The notes under the pieces are model-generated. The model saw nothing but the letters and a program-made list of their open reading frames with translations, ran no database searches and was not told the DNA's origin. Positions 8,396 to 19,737 of a stretch of DNA of 64,000 nucleotides are shown here, one piece after another (the first letter of the stretch is position 1; each line of letters starts with the position of its first letter). The DNA lies in NCBI GenBank assembly GCA_014337915.1, contig QUBU01000001.1, positions 62,001-126,000 of the forward strand, in the 5' to 3' direction. Both the position numbers and the translations under genes were made by a program. The stretch is from Gammaproteobacteria bacterium. Lineage in GTDB: Bacteria; Pseudomonadota; Gammaproteobacteria; Steroidobacterales; GCA-2729495.

Positions 8396-9200
8396 TGCCA
8401 GCGGGGGCTGGCGGCAGCCGGAAAAGGCGCTCCGAATTCTGCGTGGCGGCCTGCGCCAGGACCTGCGGGTCGACACCCATGTAGCGCGCGACGGCCTCCA
8501 GTACGACCGGCAGGTTGGCGGGTTCATTGCGACGGCTACGCGAGCCCCTGGCCAGTGACCGGGGCAGCAGGTAGGGCGCATCCGTTTCGAGCATCACCCG
8601 GTCGAGCGGTAGCGTGGCGACGGCTTCGCGCAGGCTTGCGCCGCGGCTGTCGTCGCAGATCCAGCCGGTGACACCGATGTGGAGGCCCAACCCGAGGTAG
8701 GCTTCCATCTGCTCGCGCGATCCGGTGAAGCAGTGCGCGACTCCACCTGCCAGATCACCGATACGCTCGTTCAGCATGGCGAGAAAGTCAGCGTGGGCAT
8801 CGCGCTGGTGCAGGAAAACCGGTTTGCCGATGGCGGCCGCCAGCCCCAGTTGCCGCTCGAACGCATACCGCTGGTCCCTGCGCGGGGAAAGATCCCGGAA
8901 ATAATCCAGGCCGCATTCCCCGACGGCGACCACCTCGTCGTGGGTGGCGATCTCCACCAGTTCCGCTGCCGTTTGCGGCCCGAAGTCCACGGCATGGTGC
9001 GGGTGGACACCGGCGGTAGCAAACAGGCGTCCTGGCGAAAGGCGAGCCAGTTCCAGCGCCCTGCGGCTGCAGTCGGGTGTACTGCCGGTTATCAACATGC
9101 GCGAGACACCGGCTGCCCTGGCCCTGGCCACGACTTCACTGCGGTCGTGGTCGAAAGACTCATGGGTCAAGTTGGCACCGATGTCGATGAGGTTGATCAT
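8379..9200 (-). CDS. tatD: TatD-family metal-dependent DNase
   Basis: Amidohydrolase-fold 3'-5' deoxyribonuclease of about 273 residues. The N-terminus MINLIDIGANLTHESF is the TatD variant (E. coli TatD MFDIGVNLTSSQF) rather than the YcfH or YjjV one. Later patterns fit as well: ATAGVHPHHAVDF, VGECGLDYFRDLSP with the metal-binding Glu, AHCFTGSREQMEAYLGLG, GVTGWICDDSRG and ETDAPYLLPRSL. The start is the ATG complementary to 9198-9200; upstream residues in the longer open frame look untranslated. It lies 13 bases downstream of the sirtuin gene, as the last member of an acnA-sirtuin-tatD run, and its end overlaps the convergent NERD-like gene. Confidence 0.93.
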   Translation of the reverse strand: MINLIDIGANLTHESFDHDRSEVVARARAAGVSRMLITGSTPDCSRRALELARLSPGRLFATAGVHPHHAVDFGPQTAAELVEIATHDEVVAVGECGLDYFRDLSPRRDQRYAFERQLGLAAAIGKPVFLHQRDAHADFLAMLNERIGDLAGGVAHCFTGSREQMEAYLGLGLHIGVTGWICDDSRGASLREAVATLPLDRVMLETDAPYLLPRSLARGSRSRRNEPANLPVVLEAVARYMGVDPQVLAQAATQNSERLFRLPPAPAGISAAR

Positions 9201-9213
9201 GCCGCGGCCCGCA

Positions 9214-9953
9214 TCAGTCGAGTGCCGCAAGCACTGCGGGGAAGGCCTCTCCGGCTGGCATGCGCAAGCTGATGTCAGCCTGGCTGCTGACCAGGGTCTC
9301 CTGCGGATTGACCTCGGCGAAGCGGGCCCCGGCAGAGCGCGCCAGCGCAATCAGGCCCGCTGCCGGCATCACCATGGATGAGGTGCCGACGGCGATCAGG
9401 AGGTCGCAGTTGCCTGCTGCTGCCTGGCTGGCGGCCAGGATCTGGGGTGGCAGGGGTTCGCCGAACCAGACCACGTCCGGCCGGATATATGCGCCGCAGG
9501 AAGGGCAACGGGGCGGCTTGCTGGTTCCCCTGGTGTCGATGTCAGTGAGGCGGTTCTCGCGGCTGCAGCGGTTGCGAAGGATGTTGCCGTGCAGCTCCAG
9601 CACGGACCGGCTGCCAGCCTGCTGGTGCAGGCCATCCACGTTCTGCGTGACGAGGACCAGGCTGGGCAGAAGCCGGTCGAGGGCAGCAATGGCCAGGTGT
9701 GCCGCATTCGGCTTCGCAGCGGCGATCGCTTCGCGCCGCCACTGGTACCACTGCCAGACCAGCCGGGGGTCGCGTGCGAATGCCTCGGGCGTCGCCAGGT
9801 CCTCGGCTCTGTAGCGCGCCCACAGTCCGTCCTGCGGGTCACGGAAGGTCGGGATGCCGCTCTCCGCCGAAACTCCGGCGCCGGTCAGTACGACCGTGCG
9901 CCTGGATACGCGCAGGGCGGCTGCCAATACGTCGATTTCCGGACCTGCGCGCC

Positions 9954-9957
<4 letters not shown>
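9214..9957 (-). CDS. cobB: NAD-dependent protein deacylase, class III sirtuin type
   Basis: Removes acyl groups from lysines using NAD. 247 residues with the sirtuin hallmarks [14 protein letters not shown] (about 26-39), VTQNVDGLH, the catalytic His in [16 protein letters not shown] and AVGTSSMV. The Tyr-x2-Arg pair that selects succinyl or malonyl lysines in SIRT5 and CobB is present as YQWR. The zinc site looks atypical: CPSC is intact but the first knuckle reads CSRE, with only one Cys. The start is GTG at 9957, overlapping the acnA stop as GTGA, so translation is probably coupled to aconitase. Confidence 0.93.
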
Positions 9958-12632
<2,675 letters not shown>

Positions 12633-12761
12633 GGGACTACTCCAGGTTCAGGTCGGCATTGACTGGCGGCCGGGCAACAGGCCCAGCGCCCGAATTTCGC
12701 CCCGGCCCCGCGCGGGCAGGCCGGCGTGGAGCCAGGAGGATACTTGGGGCAACAGCAGGGA

Positions 12762-12767
12762 ATTATA
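12762..12767 (-). promoter_or_regulatory. Candidate -10 box upstream of acnA
   Basis: A perfect TATAAT reads on the minus strand within the 158-base gap between mnmA and acnA, and it would give acnA a leader of about 120 bases. No convincing -35 hexamer is found at 16-18 bases, so the assignment rests on the -10 box and its position. Confidence 0.4.
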
Positions 12768-12790
12768 GCGGATAGCGGCGCCGGTCGCCC

Positions 12791-13912
12791 TCAGGCGACG
12801 GAGGACTGCGCAGCAGAAACGGAATGCGCGCTCATGATCACGGCACCGCCCAGGCAGGCGTCGCCATCGTAGAAGACGGCGTACTGGCCGGGGGTGATTG
12901 CCCACTGCGGACGCTCGAAGCGTACCCGCAGGGATCCATCGCTAGCGCTCGATATCGTTGCAGCGCCCGGCTCGTGCCGATGGCGCAGCCGGACATGGCA
13001 GCGCCAGCCCGCCGGGCTGGCGATTCCAGGTGGCACCGCATCGATCCAGGACGCAGGGCCCGTGGTCATTTCGGTCGACCACAGCAGTGGGTGCCCACGT
13101 CCCTGCACGACCACCAGGCTTCTGTCGGCGGGCCGCTTGGCCGCCACGTACCAGGGTGCGGCAGCGCCGCCGCTGAGGCCGCCGATTCCCAGTCCGCCAC
13201 GCTGACCGAGCGTATAGAAGGCAAGGCCCTGGTGCCGTCCCAGTTCCCGGCCCTGGGTGTCGACGATGGGTCCAGGCTCCTGCTGCAGGTGGCGGCCGAG
13301 GAATTCACGGAATGGCCGCTCGCCGATAAAGCAGATGCCGGTGCTGTCGGGTCGCTGGTGGTTCGGCAGCCCGGCCTCGGCAGCGATGCTGCGTACCTGG
13401 CGCTTGGTCAGGTCCCCGAGGGGGAACAACGCCTGCCGCAGGGCCTCGCCGGGCACTGCGTGGAGGAAGTAGGTCTGGTCCTTGCCGGGGTCGGCCGCCT
13501 TGAGGAGCCTCACCGGGCCGCGGGCATCGATCCGGGCGTAATGACCGGTCGCGATGCGCTCGGCACCCAGCCGGCGGGCGTGCTCGAGGAACGTGCCGAA
13601 CTTGATGTGGCGATTGCACAGGACGTCCGGGTTTGGCGTATGGCCGGCCTGATAGCCGGCGAGGAACTCGGCGAAAACCTGCTCGCGGTAGGCTACGCTG
13701 AAATTGGCCCGGTGCAGCGGAATATCGAGCTCGGCGCAGACGCGGCGGGCGGCCTGGTAGTCATCGGCGGCCGTGCAGTAGGCGTCGCCGTCCTCCCAGT
13801 TCGTCATGTGGAGGCCCTGCACGTCGAATCCGGCCCGCGTCAGTTGCAGCGCCGCGACTGCGGAGTCCACACCGCCCGAGATTCCGACAACGATGACTTC
13901 CCGCCTGGCCAT
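12791..13912 (-). CDS. mnmA: tRNA-specific 2-thiouridylase
   Basis: Thiolates U34 of tRNAs for Lys, Glu and Gln using sulfur relayed by a Tus/IscS system. 373 residues. The N-type PP-loop GISGGVDSAVAALQL lies at residues 9-23; the two redox/catalytic cysteines are in VLCNRHIKFG and TGICFIGERPFREFL; TGHYARI and KDQTYFLHAV are further family patterns, and the C-terminal barrel ends with GQYAVFYDGDACLGG. The start codon ATG at 13912 has no Shine-Dalgarno but a TACAAT hexamer 6 bases upstream. In many Gammaproteobacteria mnmA is followed by hflD and purB; here an unrelated small gene and purB lie upstream on the same strand. Confidence 0.96.
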   Translation of the reverse strand: MARREVIVVGISGGVDSAVAALQLTRAGFDVQGLHMTNWEDGDAYCTAADDYQAARRVCAELDIPLHRANFSVAYREQVFAEFLAGYQAGHTPNPDVLCNRHIKFGTFLEHARRLGAERIATGHYARIDARGPVRLLKAADPGKDQTYFLHAVPGEALRQALFPLGDLTKRQVRSIAAEAGLPNHQRPDSTGICFIGERPFREFLGRHLQQEPGPIVDTQGRELGRHQGLAFYTLGQRGGLGIGGLSGGAAAPWYVAAKRPADRSLVVVQGRGHPLLWSTEMTTGPASWIDAVPPGIASPAGWRCHVRLRHRHEPGAATISSASDGSLRVRFERPQWAITPGQYAVFYDGDACLGGAVIMSAHSVSAAQSSVA

Positions 13913-13918
13913 GCCGGC

Positions 13919-13924
13919 ATTGTA
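13919..13924 (-). promoter_or_regulatory. Candidate -10 box abutting the mnmA start (leaderless?)
   Basis: TACAAT on the minus strand ends 6 bases before the mnmA ATG. If used, transcription would begin at or next to the start codon. No clear -35 element is seen. Confidence 0.35.
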
Positions 13925-13981
13925 GACGTGGCGTTCGCAGGCGTCGCCATCGGCAGTGCCAGCTGCAGTGCCGGGCGCGAT

Positions 13982-14479
13982 TCAGACGCGAACTTCGCGG
14001 AACTCGGGCCCTGGTTCGGACTGGTGCCAGATGGAATCGAACAGGTCGAGGTAGCGCCGCGTGACCAGCGGATCGTGGCTGTCGGCTATGCCTTCCCAGC
14101 GCGAGGCATCGATGCGATACAGCAGCGCGCTGTCATCGGCGATCAGAAACGCTTCGCGGTGACCGACGAAATCCTCATGGGCGTTGCGCAGGTCGATGTA
14201 GGTGTTGAGGCGGCGTGCGACACCCACCAGGCGATTGCCATTGCGGATGGCGCGCGCCGGATCGGTCACCAGGATACGGATCCGCGCGTAGCGCCTGGCA
14301 AGGACCAGGCGCTTGGTGACATCCAGGAAATCCTCGTGGTCGTAGATGCAGGGTTCGAGGTCGGGAGTCAGGATGGCCAGCGAGCGTTTTGCCGAAGCAG
14401 CGATCGCCACTGCGGCAGCTCTGGTTTCCTCCATGCATGAGAGGATCTGGCGGCGATTGTTGACGCGCTCAGCTTGCAT
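13982..14479 (-). CDS. Conserved-looking protein of unknown function (phospholipase D-like fold suspected)
   Basis: 165 residues. After an N-terminal helix (RQILSCMEETRAAAVAIAAS) the chain shows ILTPDLEPCIYDHEDF, RIRILVTDPARAIRNGNRL and a REAFLIADDSALLYR segment, an alternation of strands and helices like one half of a phospholipase D-type domain, but without an HKD motif. This resembles the uncharacterised DUF7931 group in Proteobacteria; that identity is from memory and not certain. It lies between mnmA and purB, the place usually taken by hflD. No signal peptide or membrane segment. Confidence 0.65.
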   Translation of the reverse strand: MQAERVNNRRQILSCMEETRAAAVAIAASAKRSLAILTPDLEPCIYDHEDFLDVTKRLVLARRYARIRILVTDPARAIRNGNRLVGVARRLNTYIDLRNAHEDFVGHREAFLIADDSALLYRIDASRWEGIADSHDPLVTRRYLDLFDSIWHQSEPGPEFREVRV

Positions 14480-14656
14480 GTAATCATTGGCCCGTCTTCG
14501 CGTTGCCTGGCGGCCCGGTTATGGCAAACGCTGGTGCAGCACTTCAGACCGCCGGAGCGGGGCCATGCTGCGGCCTGGACCGGCAGAGTGTACGGCCGCG
14601 TGCCGCTGGCCAGTGCCGACTGCGTCACAGTCTGCTGGCGGCGGCAGGGAATGACG

Positions 14657-16039
14657 TCAGGGCGTCCTGTCGAGGTCCGCCGTGAGACGCTCGGCCAGGC
14701 CGATGTAACCGCCCGGCGTGAGCTGCAGAAGCGCGTCGCGGGTGTTGCGGGGTAGGTCCAGTCCGCTGATGAAGGTGCGCAGGTCGTCAGGCCGCAACTG
14801 GCGGCCGCGACTCAGGGCTTTCAGCTGCTCGTAGGCATCGCCATGGCCGTAGCGGCGCAGAACCGTCTGCACGGCCTCGGTCAGCACCTCCCAGTTCGTC
14901 TCCAGGTCCGCAGCCATGCGGGCCGGATCGGCGTCGAGCTTCTCCAGGCCAGCGCCGAAGGACTGGTAAGCCAGCAGGCTGTGGGCAATGGCTACCCCGA
15001 CATTGCGCAGCACGGTCGAGTCGGAAAGGTCGCGCTGCCACCGTGAAATCGGCAGCTTGGCGGCAAAGTGCTGCAGGAGGGCGTTGGCGATGCCGAGGTT
15101 TCCCTCTGCATTTTCGAAATCAATCGGATTGATCTTGTGTGGCATCGTCGAGGAGCCGACCTCGCGCGCCTTCGGGCGCTGGCGGAAGTAGCCGATCGAG
15201 ATATACCCCCAGATATCGCGCGCCGCATCGATGAGGACAGTGTTGATGCGTGCCAGCGCGTCGAAATACTCGGCCATCCAGTCATGCGGCTCGATCTGAG
15301 TAGTGAACGGGTTGGCCTCGAGCCCGAGTGACTGCAGGAATTCGCTGGACAGCCTCGGCCAGTCGATATCCGGGTAGGCGACGACATGCGCATTGAAATT
15401 GCCCACTGCGCCATTGAGTTTGGCCAGCACCACGACATTCTCCAGGCTGGCCTGCTGGCGCTGCAGGCGCCAGGAGATGTTTGCCAGCTCCTTGCCGAGC
15501 GTGGTCGGGCTGGCAGGCTGGCCATGTGTGCGCGAAAGCATGGGAAGGGCAGCCGTCGCCCTTGCCATCACCCGCAGTCGGGTCACCAGGGTCCGCAGGG
15601 CGGGCGCCACCAGATCCTGGCGCGCACTGCGCAGGATCAGGGCATAGGCAATGTTGTTGATGTCCTCGGAAGTGCAGGCGAAGTGCACGAATGGACGCAG
15701 CCGGGACAACTCCGAGCCTTCGGCCAGTCGCTCGCTGATGAAGTATTCCACTGCCTTGACATCGTGATTGGTGGTTTTCTCGATAGCCTTGACGCGACCG
15801 GCCTCCTGGTAGCCGAAGTCCGCGACCAGCCGGTCGAGCCAGTCATGAACGACGGGTGATACCTCGGGGTAGTCTGCAATTTCGCCCTGCCTGGCCAGGA
15901 ACTGCAGCCAGCGGACCTCGGTCAGCAGGCGGCGCTTGATCAGGCCCTGCTCGCTGAAAAGCTCCCGGCAGCTGTCGAGCTTCGCGGCGTAACGGCCGTC
16001 CAGGGGGGAAATTGCCGTCAGGGCCTGTTGTTCGTCCAT
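14657..16039 (-). CDS. purB: Adenylosuccinate lyase
   Basis: Catalyses two steps of purine synthesis, SAICAR to AICAR and adenylosuccinate to AMP, each releasing fumarate. 460 residues, near the E. coli enzyme (456). The N-terminus TAISPLDGRYAAKLDSCREL is the ASL type; FACTSEDINNIAYAL, LSRTHGQPASPTTLGKE and the signature GSSTMPHKINPIDFEN complete the active site. It is divergent from fumC, whose product uses fumarate, and the 116-base shared region contains a 9-base inverted repeat directly upstream of the purB start. Confidence 0.97.
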   Translation of the reverse strand: MDEQQALTAISPLDGRYAAKLDSCRELFSEQGLIKRRLLTEVRWLQFLARQGEIADYPEVSPVVHDWLDRLVADFGYQEAGRVKAIEKTTNHDVKAVEYFISERLAEGSELSRLRPFVHFACTSEDINNIAYALILRSARQDLVAPALRTLVTRLRVMARATAALPMLSRTHGQPASPTTLGKELANISWRLQRQQASLENVVVLAKLNGAVGNFNAHVVAYPDIDWPRLSSEFLQSLGLEANPFTTQIEPHDWMAEYFDALARINTVLIDAARDIWGYISIGYFRQRPKAREVGSSTMPHKINPIDFENAEGNLGIANALLQHFAAKLPISRWQRDLSDSTVLRNVGVAIAHSLLAYQSFGAGLEKLDADPARMAADLETNWEVLTEAVQTVLRRYGHGDAYEQLKALSRGRQLRPDDLRTFISGLDLPRNTRDALLQLTPGGYIGLAERLTADLDRTP

Positions 16040-16047
16040 GTCTGCCT

Positions 16048-16073
16048 GCCGAAAAGGACCTATACTTTTCGGC
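16048..16073. repeat. Inverted repeat in the purB/fumC divergent promoter region
   Basis: Perfect 9-base arms GCCGAAAAG and CTTTTCGGC with an 8-base spacer GACCTATA. It begins 8 bases upstream of the purB ATG and lies 83 bases before fumC. The spacer and right arm contain TATACT, a -10-like hexamer for the plus strand. It could be an operator or a leader hairpin covering purB initiation. It does not match the E. coli PurR operator. Confidence 0.55.
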
Positions 16074-16155
16074 CCGAATCATACACCAAGGCATGGCCCG
16101 GGCCGGCAGGTTCGGCCGTGGCCACGGCGCAAGCCAGCAATCTCAGGAGCAGAAA

Positions 16156-17544
16156 ATGGCAGACAACGGTTACCGGGTCGAGCGTGACAGCATGGGCGAG
16201 CTACGCGTACCCGAGCAGGCGCTCTGGGGCGCGCAGACCCAGCGTGCGGTAGATAATTTTCCGATCAGCGGCCTCAGCATGCCGCGCGCCTTCATTCGCG
16301 CACTCGGCCTGATCAAGTGGGCGGCAGCCGGCGCCAACGGCGAGCTCGGCCTGTTGCCCACGGTGAAGGCACGGGCCATCCAGTCTGCCGCGCTGGACGT
16401 CGCGGCCGGCGAGTTCGACGCCCAGTTTCCCATCGATGTCTTCCAGACCGGCTCGGGGACCAGCTCGAACATGAATGCCAATGAGGTCATCGCCCATCTC
16501 GCCAGCAAGCGTGGCCCCGGGTCGATCCACCCGAACGATGACGTGAACATGGGCCAGAGCAGCAATGACGTCATCCCGACGGCCATCCACGTCAGCGCGG
16601 CACTGCTGGTGGCCGAAGAACTGCTGCCGGCCCTGCAGCACCTGCAGGCCACCCTCGAGGCCAAAGCGCAGGAAACCGACGGCGTGGTAAAAACCGGCCG
16701 TACGCACCTCATGGACGCCATGCCCGTGCGCCTTGGCCAGGAACTGTCCGGCTGGGCCTGCCAGATCGGCAACGCCCGGGTCCGCCTGCAGGAATGCCTG
16801 CAGCGCCTGGGGCGCCTGGCGCAGGGTGGCACAGCGGTTGGCACCGGCATCAATGCGCACCCCAAGTTTGGTTCCAAGGTGGCGGTGCTGCTCAGCGAGC
16901 ACACCGGAATCGAGTTCCGCGCCTCGGAGAACTATTTCGAGTCGATGAGCACGCAGGACACGGCCGTCGAACTTTCCGGCCAGTTGCGGGTGCTCGCGGT
17001 ATCGCTGATGAAAATTGCCAATGACCTGCGCTGGATGAACAGTGGTCCGCTGGCCGGCCTCGGCGAGATCCAGTTGCCGGCGTTGCAGCCCGGCAGCAGC
17101 ATCATGCCAGGCAAGGTGAACCCGGTGATCCCGGAGGCGGTCGCAATGGTGGCAGCCCAGGTCATGGGGAACGATACGACGATCGCCATTGCCGGGCAGT
17201 CCGGCAATTTCCAGCTCAACGTCATGCTGCCGGTGGTGGCCTACAACCTGCTGCAGAGTGCGGGATTGCTCGCGGCAGCCAGCCGTGTGCTGGCCGACAA
17301 GGCCATCCACGGCTTCACGGTCAACGCTGCCAAGCTGGGCGAGGCGCTGGACCGCAACCCGATCCTGGTAACGGCAATGAATCCGGTCATTGGCTACGAA
17401 AAGGGTGCGGCCATTGCCAAGAAGGCCTACGCCCAGGGCCGGCCGATTCGCGAGGTGGCCCGCGAGCAGACCGATCTCACCGATACGGAACTCGACCGGC
17501 TTCTGAACGCAATGGACCTGACGCGCGGTGGCATCAAGGGTTGA
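16156..17544 (+). CDS. fumC: Class II fumarate hydratase
   Basis: Iron-independent fumarase interconverting fumarate and malate in the TCA cycle. 462 residues, begins MADNGYRVERDSMGELRVPE. Family motifs: TGSGTSSNMNANEV, GQSSNDVIPTA, KTGRTHLMDA and the fumarase/aspartase signature GSSIMPGKVNPV. The start ATG at 16156 has AGGAG six bases upstream, which decides it over the longer open frame from 16012. It shares a divergent promoter region with purB and is followed closely by nudL and mazG. Confidence 0.97.
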   Translation: MADNGYRVERDSMGELRVPEQALWGAQTQRAVDNFPISGLSMPRAFIRALGLIKWAAAGANGELGLLPTVKARAIQSAALDVAAGEFDAQFPIDVFQTGSGTSSNMNANEVIAHLASKRGPGSIHPNDDVNMGQSSNDVIPTAIHVSAALLVAEELLPALQHLQATLEAKAQETDGVVKTGRTHLMDAMPVRLGQELSGWACQIGNARVRLQECLQRLGRLAQGGTAVGTGINAHPKFGSKVAVLLSEHTGIEFRASENYFESMSTQDTAVELSGQLRVLAVSLMKIANDLRWMNSGPLAGLGEIQLPALQPGSSIMPGKVNPVIPEAVAMVAAQVMGNDTTIAIAGQSGNFQLNVMLPVVAYNLLQSAGLLAAASRVLADKAIHGFTVNAAKLGEALDRNPILVTAMNPVIGYEKGAAIAKKAYAQGRPIREVAREQTDLTDTELDRLLNAMDLTRGGIKG

Positions 17545-17566
17545 GCGACCCGCGTTGCTCACCCGG

Positions 17567-18166
17567 ATGAGGATCGAGGCGCGGCTGAGCCACTCAGACG
17601 CACCAGCAGACCCGGAGGCCGAGGCCCGCGCAGCGTGGCCGCCGGAGGTGGCGCGGGTGCTGTTCCCGGCGCCGTTGATTCGTGCCGCGGTACTGATGCC
17701 ACTGGTGGAGCGCCCCGGGGGGTTGGCGGTGTTGCTGACCAGGCGCAGTGACCACCTGCGGGATCATCCGGGCCAGATCAGCTTTCCGGGTGGGCGCGTC
17801 GAGCCGGGCGATGTCGGCCCGCTGGCCACGGCGTTGCGCGAGATGGACGAGGAACTGGGCATAAAGCCGGCACGTGTCGGGGTTGCTGGTTACCTGCCGG
17901 CCCAGGCCGTAGTGACCGGATTTGTCGTTACTCCGGTTGTCGGGTTCCTGCCGCCGGACATCGACGTACGCCCGGATGCCCGCGAGGTTGCCGAGGCCTT
18001 CGAGGTGCCGTTGAGCTACGTGCTCGACCTCGCCAATCTTCGTGAGTCCACGCGTACTGTGCGTGGCATCCAGGTTCCGGTATGCGAGTACAGTTACGCC
18101 GGCCACCGCATCTGGGGCGCCACCGCCAGCATGCTGCGAAAGCTGTCGGAGCTGATATCGGCCTAG
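17567..18166 (+). CDS. nudL: NUDIX CoA pyrophosphatase (NudL type)
   Basis: Hydrolyses CoA and derivatives to 4'-phosphopantetheine and 3',5'-ADP. The UPF0035/NuCoA signature LLTRRSDHLRDHPGQISFPG is directly followed by the Nudix box GGRVEPGDVGPLATALREMD and EELGI. PVVGFLPPDIDVRPD and EVAEAFEVPLSYVLD match E. coli NudL. The start is uncertain: ATG 17567 gives 199 residues; GTG 17528, overlapping the fumC end, gives 212. Neither has a clear Shine-Dalgarno. It is followed 4 bases later by mazG, so both are likely co-transcribed as a nucleotide-clearing pair. Confidence 0.9.
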   Translation: MRIEARLSHSDAPADPEAEARAAWPPEVARVLFPAPLIRAAVLMPLVERPGGLAVLLTRRSDHLRDHPGQISFPGGRVEPGDVGPLATALREMDEELGIKPARVGVAGYLPAQAVVTGFVVTPVVGFLPPDIDVRPDAREVAEAFEVPLSYVLDLANLRESTRTVRGIQVPVCEYSYAGHRIWGATASMLRKLSELISA

Positions 18167-18170
18167 CACC

Positions 18171-18935
18171 ATGACAGACATCGCGAAACTGGTGGAGATC
18201 ATGGCGCAGCTCCGCGACCCGGCGACGGGTTGCCCCTGGGATCGTGAACAGGACTTCCGCAGCATTGCGCCCTATACCATCGAAGAAGCCTATGAGGTCG
18301 CCGATGCCATCGATCGTGGCGACTTCACGGCGCTACGTGATGAACTGGGCGACCTGCTTCTTCAGGTGGTGTTCCATGCACAGCTGGCCAGCGAGCGCGG
18401 CATGTTCGGCTTCGACGACGTTGCAGCGGCGATCTGCGAGAAGCTGATACGTCGGCACCCCCATGTCTTTGCCGACGAGCGCATCGATTCGGCGGCGGAA
18501 CAGCGTGCTGCCTGGGAGCGCCTCAAGGCAGGAGAGCGGGGCGCACAGCAGGTCCTCGCGGGGGTCGCCCTGGCGCTGCCCGCCCTGGCGCGTGCCACCA
18601 AACTGGGCCGGCGTGCGGCGAGCGTCGGCTTCGACTGGCCGGATGCGGCCGGGGCCATGGCCAAGGTCCGGGAGGAACTGGCCGAGGTCGAGGCAGCTAG
18701 CGCTACTGCGCCAGCCTCGGTGGGCGAAGAGATTGGCGACCTGTTGCTCGCCGTTACCAGCCTGGCGCGCCACCTGGGCGTCGATCCCGAGGAAGAATTG
18801 CGCCGCGCCAATGCCAAGTTCGAGCGGCGCTTCAGCTACGTCGAACGGCGGGTAACGGCGGCTGGCGGAACCTGGCAGGAGCGGTCGCCAGACGAGCTTG
18901 ATACGTACTGGCGCGAGTCCAAGCGCGACGGTTGA
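18171..18935 (+). CDS. mazG: Nucleoside triphosphate pyrophosphohydrolase MazG
   Basis: House-cleaning NTP pyrophosphatase acting on canonical and damaged NTPs. 254 residues containing two MazG repeats. The first (residues 20-100) has TGCPWDREQDFRSIAPYTI, the metal-binding EEAYEVADAI and DELGDLLLQVVFHA; the second (about 150-225) has FDWPDAAGAMAKVREELAE and EEIGDLLLAVTSLAR. Length and arrangement match E. coli MazG (263). It follows nudL by 4 bases and ends 23 bases from the convergent slipin gene. Confidence 0.94.
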   Translation: MTDIAKLVEIMAQLRDPATGCPWDREQDFRSIAPYTIEEAYEVADAIDRGDFTALRDELGDLLLQVVFHAQLASERGMFGFDDVAAAICEKLIRRHPHVFADERIDSAAEQRAAWERLKAGERGAQQVLAGVALALPALARATKLGRRAASVGFDWPDAAGAMAKVREELAEVEAASATAPASVGEEIGDLLLAVTSLARHLGVDPEEELRRANAKFERRFSYVERRVTAAGGTWQERSPDELDTYWRESKRDG

Positions 18936-18958
18936 AGCCGCGCAGGCATTCCCGCGGG

Positions 18959-19708
18959 TCAGTTGCCCCGGCCGCGGTCGAGAAAGCTCTCCAGCAGGTC
19001 CATCGGCACCGGAAACACGATGGTGTTGGTGCGATCCTTGGCAATTTCCGTCAGCGTCTGCAGGTAACGCAGCTGCAGGGCCTGTCTCTGTGACCCCAGC
19101 ATCTGGGCGGCCTCGGCCAGCATTTCCGAGGCCTGCTTTTCGCCCTCGGCATGGATGACCTTGGCGCGGCGTGCGCGTTCGGCCTCTGCCTGCGCGGCGA
19201 TGGCGCGCACCATGTTCTCGTTGAGATCGATGTGTTTGATCTCGACGTTGGATACCTTGATGCCCCAGGCGTCGGTCTGTCGGTCGAGGATCCTCTGGAT
19301 ATCGGCATTCATCTTGTCACGCTCGGCCAGCATTTCGTCGAGCTCGTGCTGGCCGAGGACCGAGCGCAACGTGGTCTGCGCCAGCTGGCTGGTGGCTTCG
19401 AAGACATTGGCTACCTGGATGACCGCCTTCTCCGGGTCGACGATACGGAAATAAACCACCGCATTGACCTTCACCGAGACGTTGTCGCGGGAAATGACGT
19501 CCTGTGACGGCACATCGAGGACAATGACGCGCAGGTCGACGCGAATGACCTGCTGCAGGCCCGGGATCACGAGGATCAGCCCTGGCCCCTTCACCCCGGT
19601 AAAACGTCCGAGCGTGAACATGACGCCACGCTCGTATTCCTTCAGCACCTTGATGCACGCGAACAGCGCCAGCACCGTGAGCACGACGACGAAGATCACG
19701 AAGGGCAT
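18959..19708 (-). CDS. Slipin (stomatin/prohibitin-like SPFH protein)
   Basis: 249-residue membrane scaffold protein. An N-terminal hydrophobic helix (residues 2-20, [19 protein letters not shown]) anchors it; the SPFH core follows, with [20 protein letters not shown] and [20 protein letters not shown], then [20 protein letters not shown] charged helix rich in Ala, Glu and Arg (about 170-205) probably forms a coiled coil. It sits 29 bases downstream of the NfeD gene, the well-known slipin/NfeD pairing in which the NfeD-class protease can cut its partner's C-terminus. Confidence 0.92.
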   Translation of the reverse strand: MPFVIFVVVLTVLALFACIKVLKEYERGVMFTLGRFTGVKGPGLILVIPGLQQVIRVDLRVIVLDVPSQDVISRDNVSVKVNAVVYFRIVDPEKAVIQVANVFEATSQLAQTTLRSVLGQHELDEMLAERDKMNADIQRILDRQTDAWGIKVSNVEIKHIDLNENMVRAIAAQAEAERARRAKVIHAEGEKQASEMLAEAAQMLGSQRQALQLRYLQTLTEIAKDRTNTIVFPVPMDLLESFLDRGRGN

Positions 19709-19737
19709 GAGGTTTTCCTCCTGGATTCCTGGCGGGG

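Noticed and set aside
13002..13022. 21-base near-perfect palindrome (10-base arms) inside mnmA
   Set aside because: The one-base centre is too short for a hairpin and chance matches of this size are expected in 64 kb of GC-rich DNA.
12824..14440. Long plus-strand open frame across mnmA and the next gene
   Set aside because: Antisense to a recognised gene with the complete MnmA motifs; no recognisable protein features.
16201..17562. Long minus-strand open frame opposite fumC
   Set aside because: fumC has full family motifs and a good ribosome-binding site; the opposite frame has none.
18936..18958. Terminator between mazG and slipin genes
   Set aside because: A short GC repeat exists, but it is small and no T-run follows on either strand.
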